DNA of 64,000 nt, from positions 48,027-112,026 of the forward strand of contig JACQZP010000024.1 in assembly GCA_016213825.1 (NCBI GenBank). The letters are read 5' to 3'. Shown piece after piece: positions 27,713-36,897 of the stretch. The notes below the pieces were generated by a model. That model saw only the letters and a list, made by a program, of their open reading frames with translations, was not told the origin of the DNA and made no database searches. The translations under genes were made by a program, and so were the position numbers. Source of the stretch: Acetobacterium woodii. Lineage in GTDB: Bacteria; Bacillota; Clostridia; Eubacteriales; Eubacteriaceae. Within the stretch, counting starts at the first letter, position 1; each line of letters opens with the position of its first letter.

Positions 27713-28486
27713 TTAAGCTTTTTTGAGATATGAGAAATAATAAGCAACTGGCACAATGATTGCACCACCAATGATGTTACCAATGGTTACCGGGATAATA
27801 TTATTTAAGAAAATTTGACCCCAGGTAATGTTGGCTCCACAAAAGAGTCCCATTGGAATAAAGAACATATTTGCAACACTATGTTCAAATCCAGAAAAAA
27901 CAAAAAGCATAATTGGGAACCAGATTGCAAAAATCTTACCAATGATGTCTTTTGAACCTGATTGCATCCACACTGCCAATACTACTAAAATATTACAAAA
28001 AATTGCACGAATGATAACAGCAGTTAATGGAATCGAACATTTTGCTTCGGCAATGGCAATTGCTTTGGTAACCATCGCTTCCCCATACAGTCCACTTTTT
28101 GACATCAAATAGGCTAGAGCAACAGAACCGATTAAGTTTGCAACCCAAACCACACCCCAATTACGAAACATTGCACCCCAGGTAATTTCCTTTTTGAAAA
28201 CCGATAAGGTCATCAAATTGTTACCTGTAAATAACTCTGCACCACATAACACAACCAACATCAAACCAACTGGGAAAACGCCAGCGCCGATGAGTTTTGC
28301 AAACGTGGCCTCAAAGCCAGTGCCTGCAGCTGAAGTAATAACTGTGAAACCGTAGGCTCCAAAACCAATAAACATACCAGCAAAAATACCTAATACCAGC
28401 ATCTTGCCAATCGGTAATTTGGCCTTATTATTACAACCATTCACCATATTCGCGCAAATTTCCGCGGGACTAAAAAAATTATTCAC
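27713..28486 (-). CDS. focA: Formate/nitrite transporter FocA, copy 1
   Basis: FNT-family channel of 257 aa with six hydrophobic segments. Signature parts are GAGVFPVGLMLVVLCGAELFTGNNL and SGFEHSVANMFFIPMG (conserved His gate). It starts with GTG at 28486, preceded by AGGAGGAGAGG. It probably moves formate across the membrane, in line with formate dehydrogenase at 29904 and the formate-activating enzyme at 63607. It is nearly identical to the protein at 62675, with differences mainly at the ends. Confidence 0.93.
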   Translation of the reverse strand: MNNFFSPAEICANMVNGCNNKAKLPIGKMLVLGIFAGMFIGFGAYGFTVITSAAGTGFEATFAKLIGAGVFPVGLMLVVLCGAELFTGNNLMTLSVFKKEITWGAMFRNWGVVWVANLIGSVALAYLMSKSGLYGEAMVTKAIAIAEAKCSIPLTAVIIRAIFCNILVVLAVWMQSGSKDIIGKIFAIWFPIMLFVFSGFEHSVANMFFIPMGLFCGANITWGQIFLNNIIPVTIGNIIGGAIIVPVAYYFSYLKKA

Positions 28487-28644
28487 CCTCTCCTCCTATG
28501 AACAAAGTTTTCCGATTTTCATGAAATCGTTTGTCGAAATTATACCATACTTATATCGACCTGTATATACAAATATCTACAAATCTTTGATTTTCAAGGC
28601 GAAAAATGAGTGTGCTTATTTGATGTGTATTTTGCTTTATTTAA

Positions 28645-28690
28645 AGAAAAAAGATAAAAAGATGAGCCTTATTTCTCTTCTTTTTATCTT
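28645..28690 (-). terminator. Terminator after the corrinoid protein gene
   Basis: The perfect arms AAGATAAAAAG and CTTTTTATCTT are followed on the minus strand by a T run. Confidence 0.75.
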
Positions 28691-28746
28691 CAACTTATGA
28701 TCTATTTGATAATCGATTTAACTTTTTAAATGTAAGGATACTTCGT

Positions 28747-29376
28747 TTATACCCAACCCTGGCAAATTTTTACGCCTTCTGCCGCGTTGGTAGTAAATTG
28801 ATCAGCGCCAACATACTCACAGGATTCTTTGGTAACCGGATTTCCGCCAATAATAACTTTAGCATCGATGCCAGCTGCTTTTAAGGCGTCGACAGTTTCT
28901 TTCATTGAGTCAATCGCCAGCGTTAATACGCCGCTCATACCGATGATCATGGGTTTGCATTCTTTAGCTTTTTCAACAAAAATTTCCGGAGCCACGTCGA
29001 TTCCCAAATCAATGACTTCAAAGCCAGCCGCCTCTGACATGCTTTTGAAAATATTTTTTCCGATATCATGTAAATCACCATGCACGGTTCCTAAAACGAT
29101 GGTCCCGGCTACGGCCGAATCATCACTGCCTAAAACCGGTTTTAAGACATTAATTGCTTCGGTTAACAATTCGCCAGCAAAGATCAGATCACCAACAAAG
29201 TACTCGCCTTTTTCGAAAAGATCACCAACTAATGCCATCCCACCTTGACAAGCGGCAACTGCTTCCTGCGCTTCTGCTTCTGAAGGATTTGTGGCAACAA
29301 AATCATTTAATAAATCCATTACATCTTCTTCTTCTAAATCTCCAACTGCCTGTGTTAAAACTTTTAAATCCAACAT
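28747..29376 (-). CDS. Corrinoid (B12-binding) methyltransferase protein
   Basis: Protein of 209 aa with the helical cap (residues ~1-85, LFEKGEYFVGDLIFAGELLTEA) and B12-binding domain: GDLHDIGKN (DxHxxG), DLGIDVAPE, IGMSGVLT and VIIGGNPVT. It is closer to canonical MtaC/MtbC carriers than the two GntR-paired proteins. It is monocistronic, with a terminator downstream and a 527-bp shared intergenic region with the divergent formate dehydrogenase gene. The methyl donor and partner methyltransferase cannot be inferred. Confidence 0.85.
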   Translation of the reverse strand: MLDLKVLTQAVGDLEEEDVMDLLNDFVATNPSEAEAQEAVAACQGGMALVGDLFEKGEYFVGDLIFAGELLTEAINVLKPVLGSDDSAVAGTIVLGTVHGDLHDIGKNIFKSMSEAAGFEVIDLGIDVAPEIFVEKAKECKPMIIGMSGVLTLAIDSMKETVDALKAAGIDAKVIIGGNPVTKESCEYVGADQFTTNAAEGVKICQGWV

Positions 29377-29541
29377 TAATTAATACCCTTCCTTTGAAAA
29401 AAATCGATTCATAAAAAACTTGTGTGACATGTGTGTACATGTTTGTAAGCGTATGATACACCTTTGCATTCGTTTTGTCAAGTAAACGCTTCCAGATTTT
29501 AAAAATCATCTAGATTTAAACAAAATTTTCCTGATACTTAT

Positions 29542-29581
29542 AATTTATTAAGAAAAATTCCAGAACTATTCTTAATAAATT
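29542..29581. repeat. Inverted repeat in the corrinoid/FDH intergenic region
   Basis: AATTTATTAAGAA (29542-29554) and TTCTTAATAAATT (29569-29581) are perfect 13-bp arms. They could be a regulator site or hairpin in the 527-bp AT-rich gap. I see nothing else definite in that gap besides the FDH promoter. Confidence 0.5.
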
Positions 29582-29845
29582 ATCATTTCGATCTTTTTTC
29601 GGACTATTAGATAAAAAACTTTCCGATTCGAACAGTAGAATATGTATTAATTATTTCCCAATACCCTAATTATTGTTAAATTAGCATCCCTTGCATGGTT
29701 AAATTTTACTTCTCATTCACGCAATGATGAATAACTGATACTATTTTCATGAAATATTGTAATTTAACTTCTGTTTCAAAAATTAAGTCTTCTTTAATAG
29801 AACAAATATTTTAGTCGTATTTTTTAAAAATGCAAAAAAACATCA

Positions 29846-29874
29846 ATGACAAATGTAAAGATATGGAATATAAT
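29846..29874 (+). promoter_or_regulatory. Promoter of the formate dehydrogenase gene
   Basis: ATGACA (29846-29851), a 17-nt spacer and TATAAT (29869-29874) give a leader of about 25 nt before ATG 29904 with an AGAAGGGAG ribosome site. Confidence 0.6.
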
Positions 29875-29903
29875 GAAGCCCTAAAAGAAGGGAGAAATAT
29901 TTT

Positions 29904-32579
29904 ATGGTTAATTTAACAATTGATGGACAACAAGTAAGTGTCGAGTCAGGAACTACAATCCTTAAAGCAGCACGCTCTATCGGTATCGACATCCCGACAC
30001 TATGTAATTTTAAAGACTTCACTCCAGAGGGCAGCTGTCGTATGTGCCTGGTCGAAGTGGTTGGAGCAAGAAGACTTGAAACTTCCTGTTCAACTCCAGC
30101 AGCTGAAGGTATGGTGGTTAATACCAATAATGCTGAAGTTAGAAAAGCCCGCCGATTTGTATTAAAAATGCTCATGTCAGATCACACCTTTGACTGTATG
30201 ACATGTTATAAATATGGCTGTTGTGAATTCGTGGAATTTAATGCGAACTGTATCGAGTATGATGCAGTCAAAGAATTTGGTACTGAACGGGTAATGGCGA
30301 AACCGATTGACGATTCCAACCCATTCTATACCTACGACCCAAACAAGTGTGTGTTATGTAATCGATGTATCAAAGTGTGCGAGCATCTTCAATGTAATCA
30401 CATCTTAGCTCAATGTGACCGAGGTTATGAAACCAATGTCAATCCGGTTTTTGAAACCCCCAGAGGCAAGTCAGAATGTGTCAGTTGTGGTAACTGTGTC
30501 GCTGTCTGCCCCACCGGCGCTTTGGCTCCAAAACAGTTCAAGCCGTTTGCCTATGCCAAAACAGTGCAAACCGTTTGTCCTTACTGCGGTGTTGGCTGTA
30601 CCTTGAATTTAAAAGTCGTCGATAATAAGATTACTGATATTTACAGTACCGAAGGTAATGTAAATGATAATCTACTTTGTGTAAAAGGACGTTTTGCTTA
30701 CGATTTCGTCAGCAGTCCCGACCGTCTGACAACCCCGTTGATTCGAAAGAATGGCGTTTTAGAAGAAGCCAGCTGGGAAGAAGCACTGACGCTGGTCGCC
30801 GAAAAATTAAAAGAAGCCAAAGCCGAAGGCCCACAAGCAGTGGCTGGTTTGTCTTCTGCCCGTTGTACTAATGAAGACAATTATGTCTTCCAGAAGTTTA
30901 TCCGTACCGTTGGTGAAACCAACAACGTGGATCACTGTGCCCGACTTTGTCACGCTTCAACCGTTGCCGGTTTAGCCAAATCCTTCGGTAGTGGTGCGAT
31001 GACCAACAGTATTGACGAGATCGATATCATGGATGTCATGTTTGTCACCGGTTCCAATACCACTGAAACTCATCCGGTTATTGGTGCAAAAATCAAACAG
31101 CGCCAACAAAAAGGGGCAGCTTTAATCGTTGCTGAACCACGAAAAATTGAGCTGGCAAAATATGCTGATGTGTTCCTGCAAATTAAACCTGGCACCAATG
31201 TACCGCTTTTAAATGGAATGATGCGGGCAATTTTAGACGCTGGCGTAGAAGCCATTGATTTCTGCAAAGAACGGACTGAAGGCTATGAAGAATTCCGTGA
31301 ATTCATGGATACTATCACGGTTGAAGGCTGTGCTGAAATTTGTGGAGTTGACCCTGAAGACATGCGTAAAGCAGCACTTCTTTATGCGACCAAAGATAAA
31401 GGCGGGATCTTCTATTCGATGGGTGTTACCCAACATAATACTGGTACTGACGGCGTTATGTCGGTTGGTAATTTAGCAATGCTAACCGGAAAAATCGGTC
31501 GTGAAGGTTGTGGCGTCAACCCACTTCGTGGCCAGAATAACGTACAGGGTGCCTGTGATATGGGAGCCTTACCAGGCGATCTGCCAGGATATCAGAAAAT
31601 AGCAGTTCCCGAAGTTGCCGAAAAATTTGAAAAAGCCTGGGGTTTGAAATTACCAACAAACGCCGGAAAAACGCTGACCGAGATTATCAACGGCGTTGGT
31701 GATGGCACAGTTAAATTCCTATATGTCATGGGTGAAAACCCGGTGGTTTCAGATCCAGATACTAATCACGTTAAGCATGCTCTGGAAAAAGGAAATTTTG
31801 TAGTCGTCCAGGATATCTTCTTAACGGAAACAACCGAGTATGCTGATGTTGTCTTACCAGCTTTTGTATATGCTGAAAAAGATGGCACCTTCACCAATAC
31901 TGAACGTCGTATCCAATTATTAAGAAAAGCTGTTGAAGCTCCCGGCGAAGCCAAAAATGACTGGGAAATTATTTCTTTAATTGCTCAGAAACTGGGCGCC
32001 AAAGGCTTTGACTTTACCAGTGCCGAAGAAATCATGGAAGAGATCGCCTCAGTTACACCAAGTTATACCGGCGTTTCCCATGAACGACTGAGAAATGGAG
32101 ATCGCATCCAGTGGCCGTGCTTAAGCAAGGATTCTGAGGGCGCACGATTCTTACACAAAGGTTTATTCACCCGTGGTAAGGGCTGGTTTGCAATTGCGGA
32201 TTACATTCCACCACAAGACCAGGCCGATGAAGAGTATCCGCTGATCTTAATGACCGGTCGAATTCTTGAGCACTATCATACCCGAACCATGACCATGCGT
32301 ACTCCTGGGATCCAGGAAATTGCCGGCGAACCATTTGTTGAAATCAATCCGGACACCGCTAAAACATATGACATCAATGAAGGTGACTTCATTACTGTTA
32401 CCTCACCAAGAGGAAGTGTTTCAGCCAAAACTCGCTTTAACCCAGGCGTCATGGAAGCCAATCTGTTCATGCCGTTCCATTATGGAAATAACGGTGCCAA
32501 TCACCTGACCGGTGGTGAACTGGATCCAGTTGCTAAAATTCCACCTTTTAAGGTTGTAAAAGTAAACATCAGTAAATAA
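29904..32579 (+). CDS. Formate dehydrogenase, catalytic subunit (Cys form, N-terminal Fe-S domains)
   Basis: Protein of 891 aa of the molybdopterin oxidoreductase family. Domains in order: [2Fe-2S] ferredoxin-like (residues ~1-75, CNFKDFTPEGSCRMC), a Cys-rich HxC-type cluster (DHTFDCMTCYKYGCC), two [4Fe-4S] motifs (CVLCNRCIKVC and CVSCGNCVAVC), the MopB [4Fe-4S] site (CPYCGVGC), and the active-site segment VDHCARLCHASTVAGL near residue 350. A C-terminal molybdopterin-binding domain follows. In this last motif selenocysteine enzymes have U; here it is Cys, encoded normally. It reduces CO2 or oxidises formate, and tungsten use is plausible given tupABC nearby. Electron partner genes are not adjacent. 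Confidence 0.92.
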   Translation: MVNLTIDGQQVSVESGTTILKAARSIGIDIPTLCNFKDFTPEGSCRMCLVEVVGARRLETSCSTPAAEGMVVNTNNAEVRKARRFVLKMLMSDHTFDCMTCYKYGCCEFVEFNANCIEYDAVKEFGTERVMAKPIDDSNPFYTYDPNKCVLCNRCIKVCEHLQCNHILAQCDRGYETNVNPVFETPRGKSECVSCGNCVAVCPTGALAPKQFKPFAYAKTVQTVCPYCGVGCTLNLKVVDNKITDIYSTEGNVNDNLLCVKGRFAYDFVSSPDRLTTPLIRKNGVLEEASWEEALTLVAEKLKEAKAEGPQAVAGLSSARCTNEDNYVFQKFIRTVGETNNVDHCARLCHASTVAGLAKSFGSGAMTNSIDEIDIMDVMFVTGSNTTETHPVIGAKIKQRQQKGAALIVAEPRKIELAKYADVFLQIKPGTNVPLLNGMMRAILDAGVEAIDFCKERTEGYEEFREFMDTITVEGCAEICGVDPEDMRKAALLYATKDKGGIFYSMGVTQHNTGTDGVMSVGNLAMLTGKIGREGCGVNPLRGQNNVQGACDMGALPGDLPGYQKIAVPEVAEKFEKAWGLKLPTNAGKTLTEIINGVGDGTVKFLYVMGENPVVSDPDTNHVKHALEKGNFVVVQDIFLTETTEYADVVLPAFVYAEKDGTFTNTERRIQLLRKAVEAPGEAKNDWEIISLIAQKLGAKGFDFTSAEEIMEEIASVTPSYTGVSHERLRNGDRIQWPCLSKDSEGARFLHKGLFTRGKGWFAIADYIPPQDQADEEYPLILMTGRILEHYHTRTMTMRTPGIQEIAGEPFVEINPDTAKTYDINEGDFITVTSPRGSVSAKTRFNPGVMEANLFMPFHYGNNGANHLTGGELDPVAKIPPFKVVKVNISK

Positions 32580-32601
32580 CAATAGTACTGTTTGCTTTGC
32601 A

Positions 32602-32630
32602 GAAAGGGGGGCGAAAGCTCCCCTTTTTTA
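32602..32630 (+). terminator. Terminator after formate dehydrogenase
   Basis: GGGGGGC-GAAA-GCTCCCC stem-loop followed by T6. Confidence 0.85.
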
Positions 32631-32699
32631 AATGCTCAGCAGGGCCGGTACGGTTATAAATGATACAAAATTAGGCATTACCGATTGATGAAAGGGAAC

Positions 32700-33332
32700 A
32701 TGGTCGTGGAAAATACAAAAACTGCTGCAATTCTGGTTGGTGGTCTGAGCCAGCGGATGGGATATGACAAAAAAAAATTACGGATCGGCGGCGAAAGCAT
32801 TTTAAGTCAGATCGTCAAACAGCTTTCTAAAGACTTTGAAGATATCATTGTCATTGGCTGTACCCCAGAAGACATCCCCAATATTTCTGGCTTAAGGGGT
32901 ATTTATCAGGATGTTCTGGATTTATCAGCATCGCTGGTCGGCATTTATTCAGCCCTTTTACAGTCCCAGTCGCAATTTCTCTATGTCACCGCTTGTGATA
33001 TGCCCTACTATAATAGCGATTATGTCACCTACATGAAAAGCATCATTGAAAAAAGCCCCGACATTTCAGGTTGTGTGACCCGTTATCAAGAATGGATCGA
33101 ACCATTTAATGCCTTTTACAATGTTGATCTGATCCCCCAAATACAAACCTTTCTGAAATCTGGCCGAAAAAGTATTTACAAGTGTTTAGAAAATGAAAAT
33201 TTGTATTATATCGATGAATCAATCGGTCGAAGCTACAGCCCCGGTTGGGAAATGTTCAGTAATTTGAATACGCCGAGCGAATTAAAAAATCATATTAAAA
33301 GCTCAAAAAGTTTAAAAAAAGAGGAAGATTAA
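32700..33332 (+). CDS. mobA: Molybdenum cofactor guanylyltransferase
   Basis: Protein of about 210 aa with the nucleotide-binding start AILVGGLSQRMGYDKKKLRIGG (residues ~10-30) and VTACDMPYY (metal-binding Asp). It attaches GMP to molybdopterin to give the bis-MGD form used by formate dehydrogenase. The start is uncertain: ATG 32700, ATG 32685 or GTG 32706 are all in frame near AAAGGG. The stop codon is followed directly by the fdhD start, so the two are co-translated. Confidence 0.85.
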   Translation: MVVENTKTAAILVGGLSQRMGYDKKKLRIGGESILSQIVKQLSKDFEDIIVIGCTPEDIPNISGLRGIYQDVLDLSASLVGIYSALLQSQSQFLYVTACDMPYYNSDYVTYMKSIIEKSPDISGCVTRYQEWIEPFNAFYNVDLIPQIQTFLKSGRKSIYKCLENENLYYIDESIGRSYSPGWEMFSNLNTPSELKNHIKSSKSLKKEED

Positions 33333-34142
33333 TTGAAAATAATTAATGAAGCCCTTGATTTAGAATTAAAAGTAACCTTTTCCATTGAACGAATCCGCCA
33401 AAGTGCCAATGATGAATTAAGTCACGAAGCGATTAATGACCTCGTGATTATAGAGCATCATCTAAATTGTTATATTAATGAACAACTGGCCTTTAAGTTG
33501 GTTTGCACCCCGGAAAAGCTTGATGCCTTAATCTTAGGCTACCTTTTTAGCGAAGGTTATATCGATACTTTAGCTGAGGTTAACTTTATTTACATTTGCG
33601 ACAGCGGCGAACGAGCCAAAGTACAATTAAACAAAGCGATCTCTTTAAATAAAATCGATCATGATGTCACCAGTGAATCAATTTCCTGTGGAAACAATAA
33701 AAAAATTAGACAAGCCGCTCAGATAAGTAGTCTTAAGCAGTTACCGCCTCATCAGGTTACCTATGACACGGTGTTTAAATTAGCCAACGTCTGCAACAAG
33801 AATGCTGCTTTATTTTCGGAAACCGGCGGAACCCATTGTGCTGCCATATCCATTGACGAAAATGAATTCTTTACCTGTGAAGACATTGGTCGTCATAATG
33901 CCGTTGATAAGACCATCGGTCTAGCGCTGGCAGCCAACAAGCACTTAACTAATGCGGTTCTTTTTACTACCGGGCGAATCCCTTCCGACATGGTTTTAAA
34001 GGCAATTCGTTGTGGTATTCCGGTGATTGCTTCCCATTCTGCCCCAACTAATGAAGCCATCACAATAGCGCGTCAGTTTAATCTGACCTTGATTGGCTTT
34101 GTCCGGGGCAAACGACTTAATCTTTATGCCGGGAATCTTTGA
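33333..34142 (+). CDS. fdhD: Formate dehydrogenase accessory protein FdhD
   Basis: Protein of 269 aa starting at TTG 33333, immediately after the mobA stop, with AGAGGAAG upstream. FdhD delivers sulfur to the Mo/W of formate dehydrogenase. Family features are ETGGTHCAAIS, CEDIGRHNAVDK and FTTGRIPSDMVLKA. The usual CxxC of the sulfur-transfer loop reads SCGNNKK here (residues ~115), so only the first Cys is present. Downstream is the tupA leader. The location after FDH and mobA fits FDH maturation. Confidence 0.88.
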   Translation: MKIINEALDLELKVTFSIERIRQSANDELSHEAINDLVIIEHHLNCYINEQLAFKLVCTPEKLDALILGYLFSEGYIDTLAEVNFIYICDSGERAKVQLNKAISLNKIDHDVTSESISCGNNKKIRQAAQISSLKQLPPHQVTYDTVFKLANVCNKNAALFSETGGTHCAAISIDENEFFTCEDIGRHNAVDKTIGLALAANKHLTNAVLFTTGRIPSDMVLKAIRCGIPVIASHSAPTNEAITIARQFNLTLIGFVRGKRLNLYAGNL

Positions 34143-34226
34143 AACCCGAGTGAGTCTCAAGGCGATTTTTCTGGTAAGCTGGTCGATCCAAAGTTTTCAA
34201 CTTCTGGCGATGGTCAGAAGCACCAC

Positions 34227-34274
34227 TTGACGCCAACTGTCATCTTTGCTAAAATCAGAGTAATTCAATATAGT
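34227..34274 (+). promoter_or_regulatory. Overlapping promoters of the tup leader
   Basis: Two overlapping candidates: TTGACG (34227-34232)-N17-TAAAAT (34250-34255), and TTGCTA (34246-34251)-N17-TATAGT (34269-34274). The second resembles the TTGCAT-N17-TAKAAT promoters of the two related stand-alone RNAs and would start near 34281. Confidence 0.6.
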
Positions 34275-34283
34275 ATCTCAATC

Positions 34284-34413
34284 AATCCGAATTGAAACGC
34301 CTACGGTTTACTATGGTATTTCAATCGATAGAGTATGACTAGAAATGGTTGTGCTTTCCAATGTGAAAAGGATGGTGGAATTTTTTCGACTGTTTTTTTA
34401 CGGTCGTTTTTTT
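34284..34413 (+). ncRNA. Structured leader of tupA, Moco/Tuco-riboswitch-like, with terminator
   Basis: This leader aligns with the RNAs at 40803 and 44307: TCCGAA at the start, GGTTTACTATG, a hairpin with GAAA tetraloop (ACTA-GAAA-TGGT) followed by TTGTG, and AATGTGAAAAGG. It ends in a terminator, CGACTG (34387-34392) with CGGTCG (34401-34406) and T7. The order promoter, aptamer-like fold, terminator, then tungstate-uptake gene is that of a cis riboswitch. The class name is from memory and tentative. Confidence 0.6.
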
Positions 34414-34484
34414 ATTGGTCCATCTTCCCTATGTTTAGAATATCCAAGAGACATCTCTTTGATAATATTTTTAGGAGGAAGAAA

Positions 34485-35342
34485 ATGAAAAAGAAATTAT
34501 CTGTACTACTCATTGCATTGTTTATCTGCACCATTGCATTAAGTGCTTTGGGGTGCACCCCGGCCAAGAAAAAGTTAGAACCTGGTTCAAATGGCACCAT
34601 TATTCTGGCCACCACCACCAGCACCCAAGATAGCGGTTTGCTGGACGTCATTCTGCCAGATTTCGAAGCTCAAACCGGCATTGCAGTTAAAGTTGTCGCC
34701 GTGGGAACCGGAAAAGCCATCGAAATGGGAAAAAATGGTGAAGCCGATGTGCTGTTAGTGCATGCCCGAGCCCAGGAAGATAAGTTTATTGCTGACGGAT
34801 ATGGCGTCGAACGATTTGACGTTATGTATAATGACTTTGTGGTGCTTGGTCCCAAAGAAGATCCTGCCAAAGTAAAAACAACCGCTGCCAGCGATGCTGT
34901 TAAAGCATTTACAGCTATCTCAACAGTACCTTCAACCTTTGTTTCACGGGATGATAAATCCGGTACCAATACCAAAGAACTTGAAATCTGGAAGGCTGCC
35001 AACATTACTCCGGCAGGCGACTGGTATATTAAAACCGGTACCGGCATGGGTGAAACCCTGACTGTTACCAATGAAAAGCTAGGCTACACCTTGTGTGACC
35101 GAGCCACTTACGCAAATATGAAGGACACCATGTCTAATCTGGAAATTGTCTGTGAAGGTGATACCCTTTTAAATAATCCTTACGGGGTTATTGCTGTATC
35201 GCCAACTATCAATGATAAGATTAACGCTGATGGCGCTCAGGCATTTGTCGACTGGATCCTTTCACCTGAAACTCAGAAACTGATTGGCTCCTATGAAATC
35301 AATGGCGATCCACTCTTTACCCCGAACGCCGCTAAAAAATAA
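34485..35342 (+). CDS. tupA: Tungstate ABC transporter substrate-binding lipoprotein
   Basis: Protein of 285 aa starting at ATG 34485 with AGGAGG. A lipoprotein signal peptide (residues 1-25) ends in SALGC. The mature part has the TupA hallmarks ATTTSTQDSGLLDVILPDFE (anion-binding TTTST near residue 47), VGTGKAIEMGKNGEADVLLVHA and FVSRDDKSGTNTKE. TupA binds tungstate with very high affinity; molybdate or vanadate are less likely. First gene of tupABC, controlled by the leader above. The hairpin 35361-35390 between tupA and tupB probably sets a higher dose of the binding protein. Confidence 0.92.
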   Translation: MKKKLSVLLIALFICTIALSALGCTPAKKKLEPGSNGTIILATTTSTQDSGLLDVILPDFEAQTGIAVKVVAVGTGKAIEMGKNGEADVLLVHARAQEDKFIADGYGVERFDVMYNDFVVLGPKEDPAKVKTTAASDAVKAFTAISTVPSTFVSRDDKSGTNTKELEIWKAANITPAGDWYIKTGTGMGETLTVTNEKLGYTLCDRATYANMKDTMSNLEIVCEGDTLLNNPYGVIAVSPTINDKINADGAQAFVDWILSPETQKLIGSYEINGDPLFTPNAAKK

Positions 35343-35360
35343 ACACCCATCACAAATCTG

Positions 35361-35392
35361 AGATCCCGGGGGACATTTCTTCCGGGATCTTA
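35361..35392 (+). terminator. Intercistronic hairpin between tupA and tupB
   Basis: AGATCCCGG (35361-35369) and CCGGGATCT (35382-35390) form a strong stem followed by TATTTA only. A partial terminator or 3'-stabilising stem is likely. Confidence 0.6.
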
Positions 35393-35407
35393 TTTACGGA
35401 GAGTTCA

Positions 35408-36115
35408 ATGGATTACATACTCAATGGTTTTGTTGAGGCATTCCGCCTTATTTTTTCCTTTGACCCTGAAATTATTCAAATCGTCTTATTATCACTATAT
35501 GTATCTTTTTCATCGACTCTGTACGCAACCCTTATTGGTGTTCCTGTAGGTATTTTGCTCGGTATCAATACATTTAAAGGTAAACGGATTGTATCGCGAT
35601 TATTATATACCTTTATGTCATTTCCACCCGTTATCATCGGTTTATTCACGGCCCTATTTTTGGCCAGGTCCGGTCCTTTCGGTCAGTTTCAACTGATGTA
35701 TACGCCCCAAGCAATGATCATTGCCCAAACCATTCTGGTTACTCCGGTAATTACCGGGATTATCTTTAACCAGGCTGGAACCAGTGGGCATGAGGTTGTT
35801 CAAACGGGCAAAACCCTGGGTGCCCAAAAATGGAATATTTTAATCTTACTGATTTTGGAGTTGAAATCCGTCATCATGATTGCCCTGGTAACCGGCTTTG
35901 GACGAGCAATCTCTGAGGTGGGTGCGGTAATGATTGTCGGCGGCAACATCCGCGGATTCACCCGGGTCATGACCACCTTTATCGCAATGAACAACAATAT
36001 GGGTCAGTACAGTGTCTCGATCGCCATGGGGCTTATTCTACTGACGATCTCATTTATAACCAATTCAATTCTATACCATTTTGTCATGGGGGATCAAAAT
36101 GAAAATCGAGGCTAA
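35408..36115 (+). CDS. tupB: Tungstate ABC transporter permease
   Basis: Permease of 235 aa with about six membrane segments. The cytoplasmic coupling loop includes EVVQTGKTLGAQKW and GFGRAISEVGAVMIVGGNI (the EAA-like motif near residue 165). It pairs with TupC to import tungstate into the cytoplasm. ATG 35408 follows a GGAGAG site. Its 3' end overlaps tupC by 17 bp. Confidence 0.92.
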   Translation: MDYILNGFVEAFRLIFSFDPEIIQIVLLSLYVSFSSTLYATLIGVPVGILLGINTFKGKRIVSRLLYTFMSFPPVIIGLFTALFLARSGPFGQFQLMYTPQAMIIAQTILVTPVITGIIFNQAGTSGHEVVQTGKTLGAQKWNILILLILELKSVIMIALVTGFGRAISEVGAVMIVGGNIRGFTRVMTTFIAMNNNMGQYSVSIAMGLILLTISFITNSILYHFVMGDQNENRG

Positions 36116-36815
36116 AGAAATTGTTAAAACCTATCAGGATAAATCCGTGCTCACTTTAAAGGGAACACACCATCATCTGGTTTTTGAACCCGGAAAAATA
36201 TATGGGATCATCGGACCAAATGGTTCTGGAAAAACAACCTTACTAAAAATCATGGCCGGTTTGATCCCCATGAGTTCGGGAAATATGCTCTATAACAACC
36301 AATCCCTGACCCATCAAACAATGACTGAAATGACCTATTCCAGTCATTCCCCGACCCTTTTTTCCCGTTCAATTTATGAAAATATTGCTTACCCACTGCG
36401 CATTCGCAAGGTTGACAAACAAATGATTGACGATACGGTCAATGGCCTGTTGGCAGAATTCGAACTGAACAAAATCCAAACTCAGAATGCCAAACATCTT
36501 TCCGGCGGTGAATCGCAAAAAACCGCCTTGGCAAGAGCCCTGTCCTTTTCACCTAAGGTTCTTTTTTTAGACGAACCAACCGCCAATATTGATCCCAAAA
36601 GTATCCGAATTATTGAATCTGCCCTCAAAAAAAGAAACCATCATGATAATTTGACCGTCATTATTATCACCCATAATCTTAGCCAGGCCTTTCGGCTCTG
36701 CTCCCATCTAATTTTTATGGACCAGGGACAGTGTCTTTTTTCCGGCACACCAGAAGAAATAATGGCGACGTCTGACCCCATCATTAATGACTTTATTTCA
36801 TACAACCGATTCTGA
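36099..36815 (+). CDS. tupC: Tungstate ABC transporter ATPase
   Basis: ABC ATPase of 238 aa. Walker A GPNGSGKTTLLK (residues ~40-51), signature LSGGESQKTALARAL, Walker B VLFLDEPTANID and the switch His in IIITHNLSQ. The start ATG 36099 has GGGGG upstream inside tupB; the earlier TTG is not preferred. It energises TupB. Confidence 0.92.
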   Translation: MKIEAKEIVKTYQDKSVLTLKGTHHHLVFEPGKIYGIIGPNGSGKTTLLKIMAGLIPMSSGNMLYNNQSLTHQTMTEMTYSSHSPTLFSRSIYENIAYPLRIRKVDKQMIDDTVNGLLAEFELNKIQTQNAKHLSGGESQKTALARALSFSPKVLFLDEPTANIDPKSIRIIESALKKRNHHDNLTVIIITHNLSQAFRLCSHLIFMDQGQCLFSGTPEEIMATSDPIINDFISYNRF

Positions 36816-36897
36816 TGCCAATAACGAAGCCGCCATTATGAATGGTTAATGGATTTTACAATTATCTTAAGATTAAATAATTAAGGAGTGCCCCGCC

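Noticed and set aside
30900..31000. Selenocysteine codon (TGA) in the formate dehydrogenase active site.
   Set aside because: The motif VDHCARLCHAST is read with a normal TGT Cys codon; there is no in-frame TGA in the gene.
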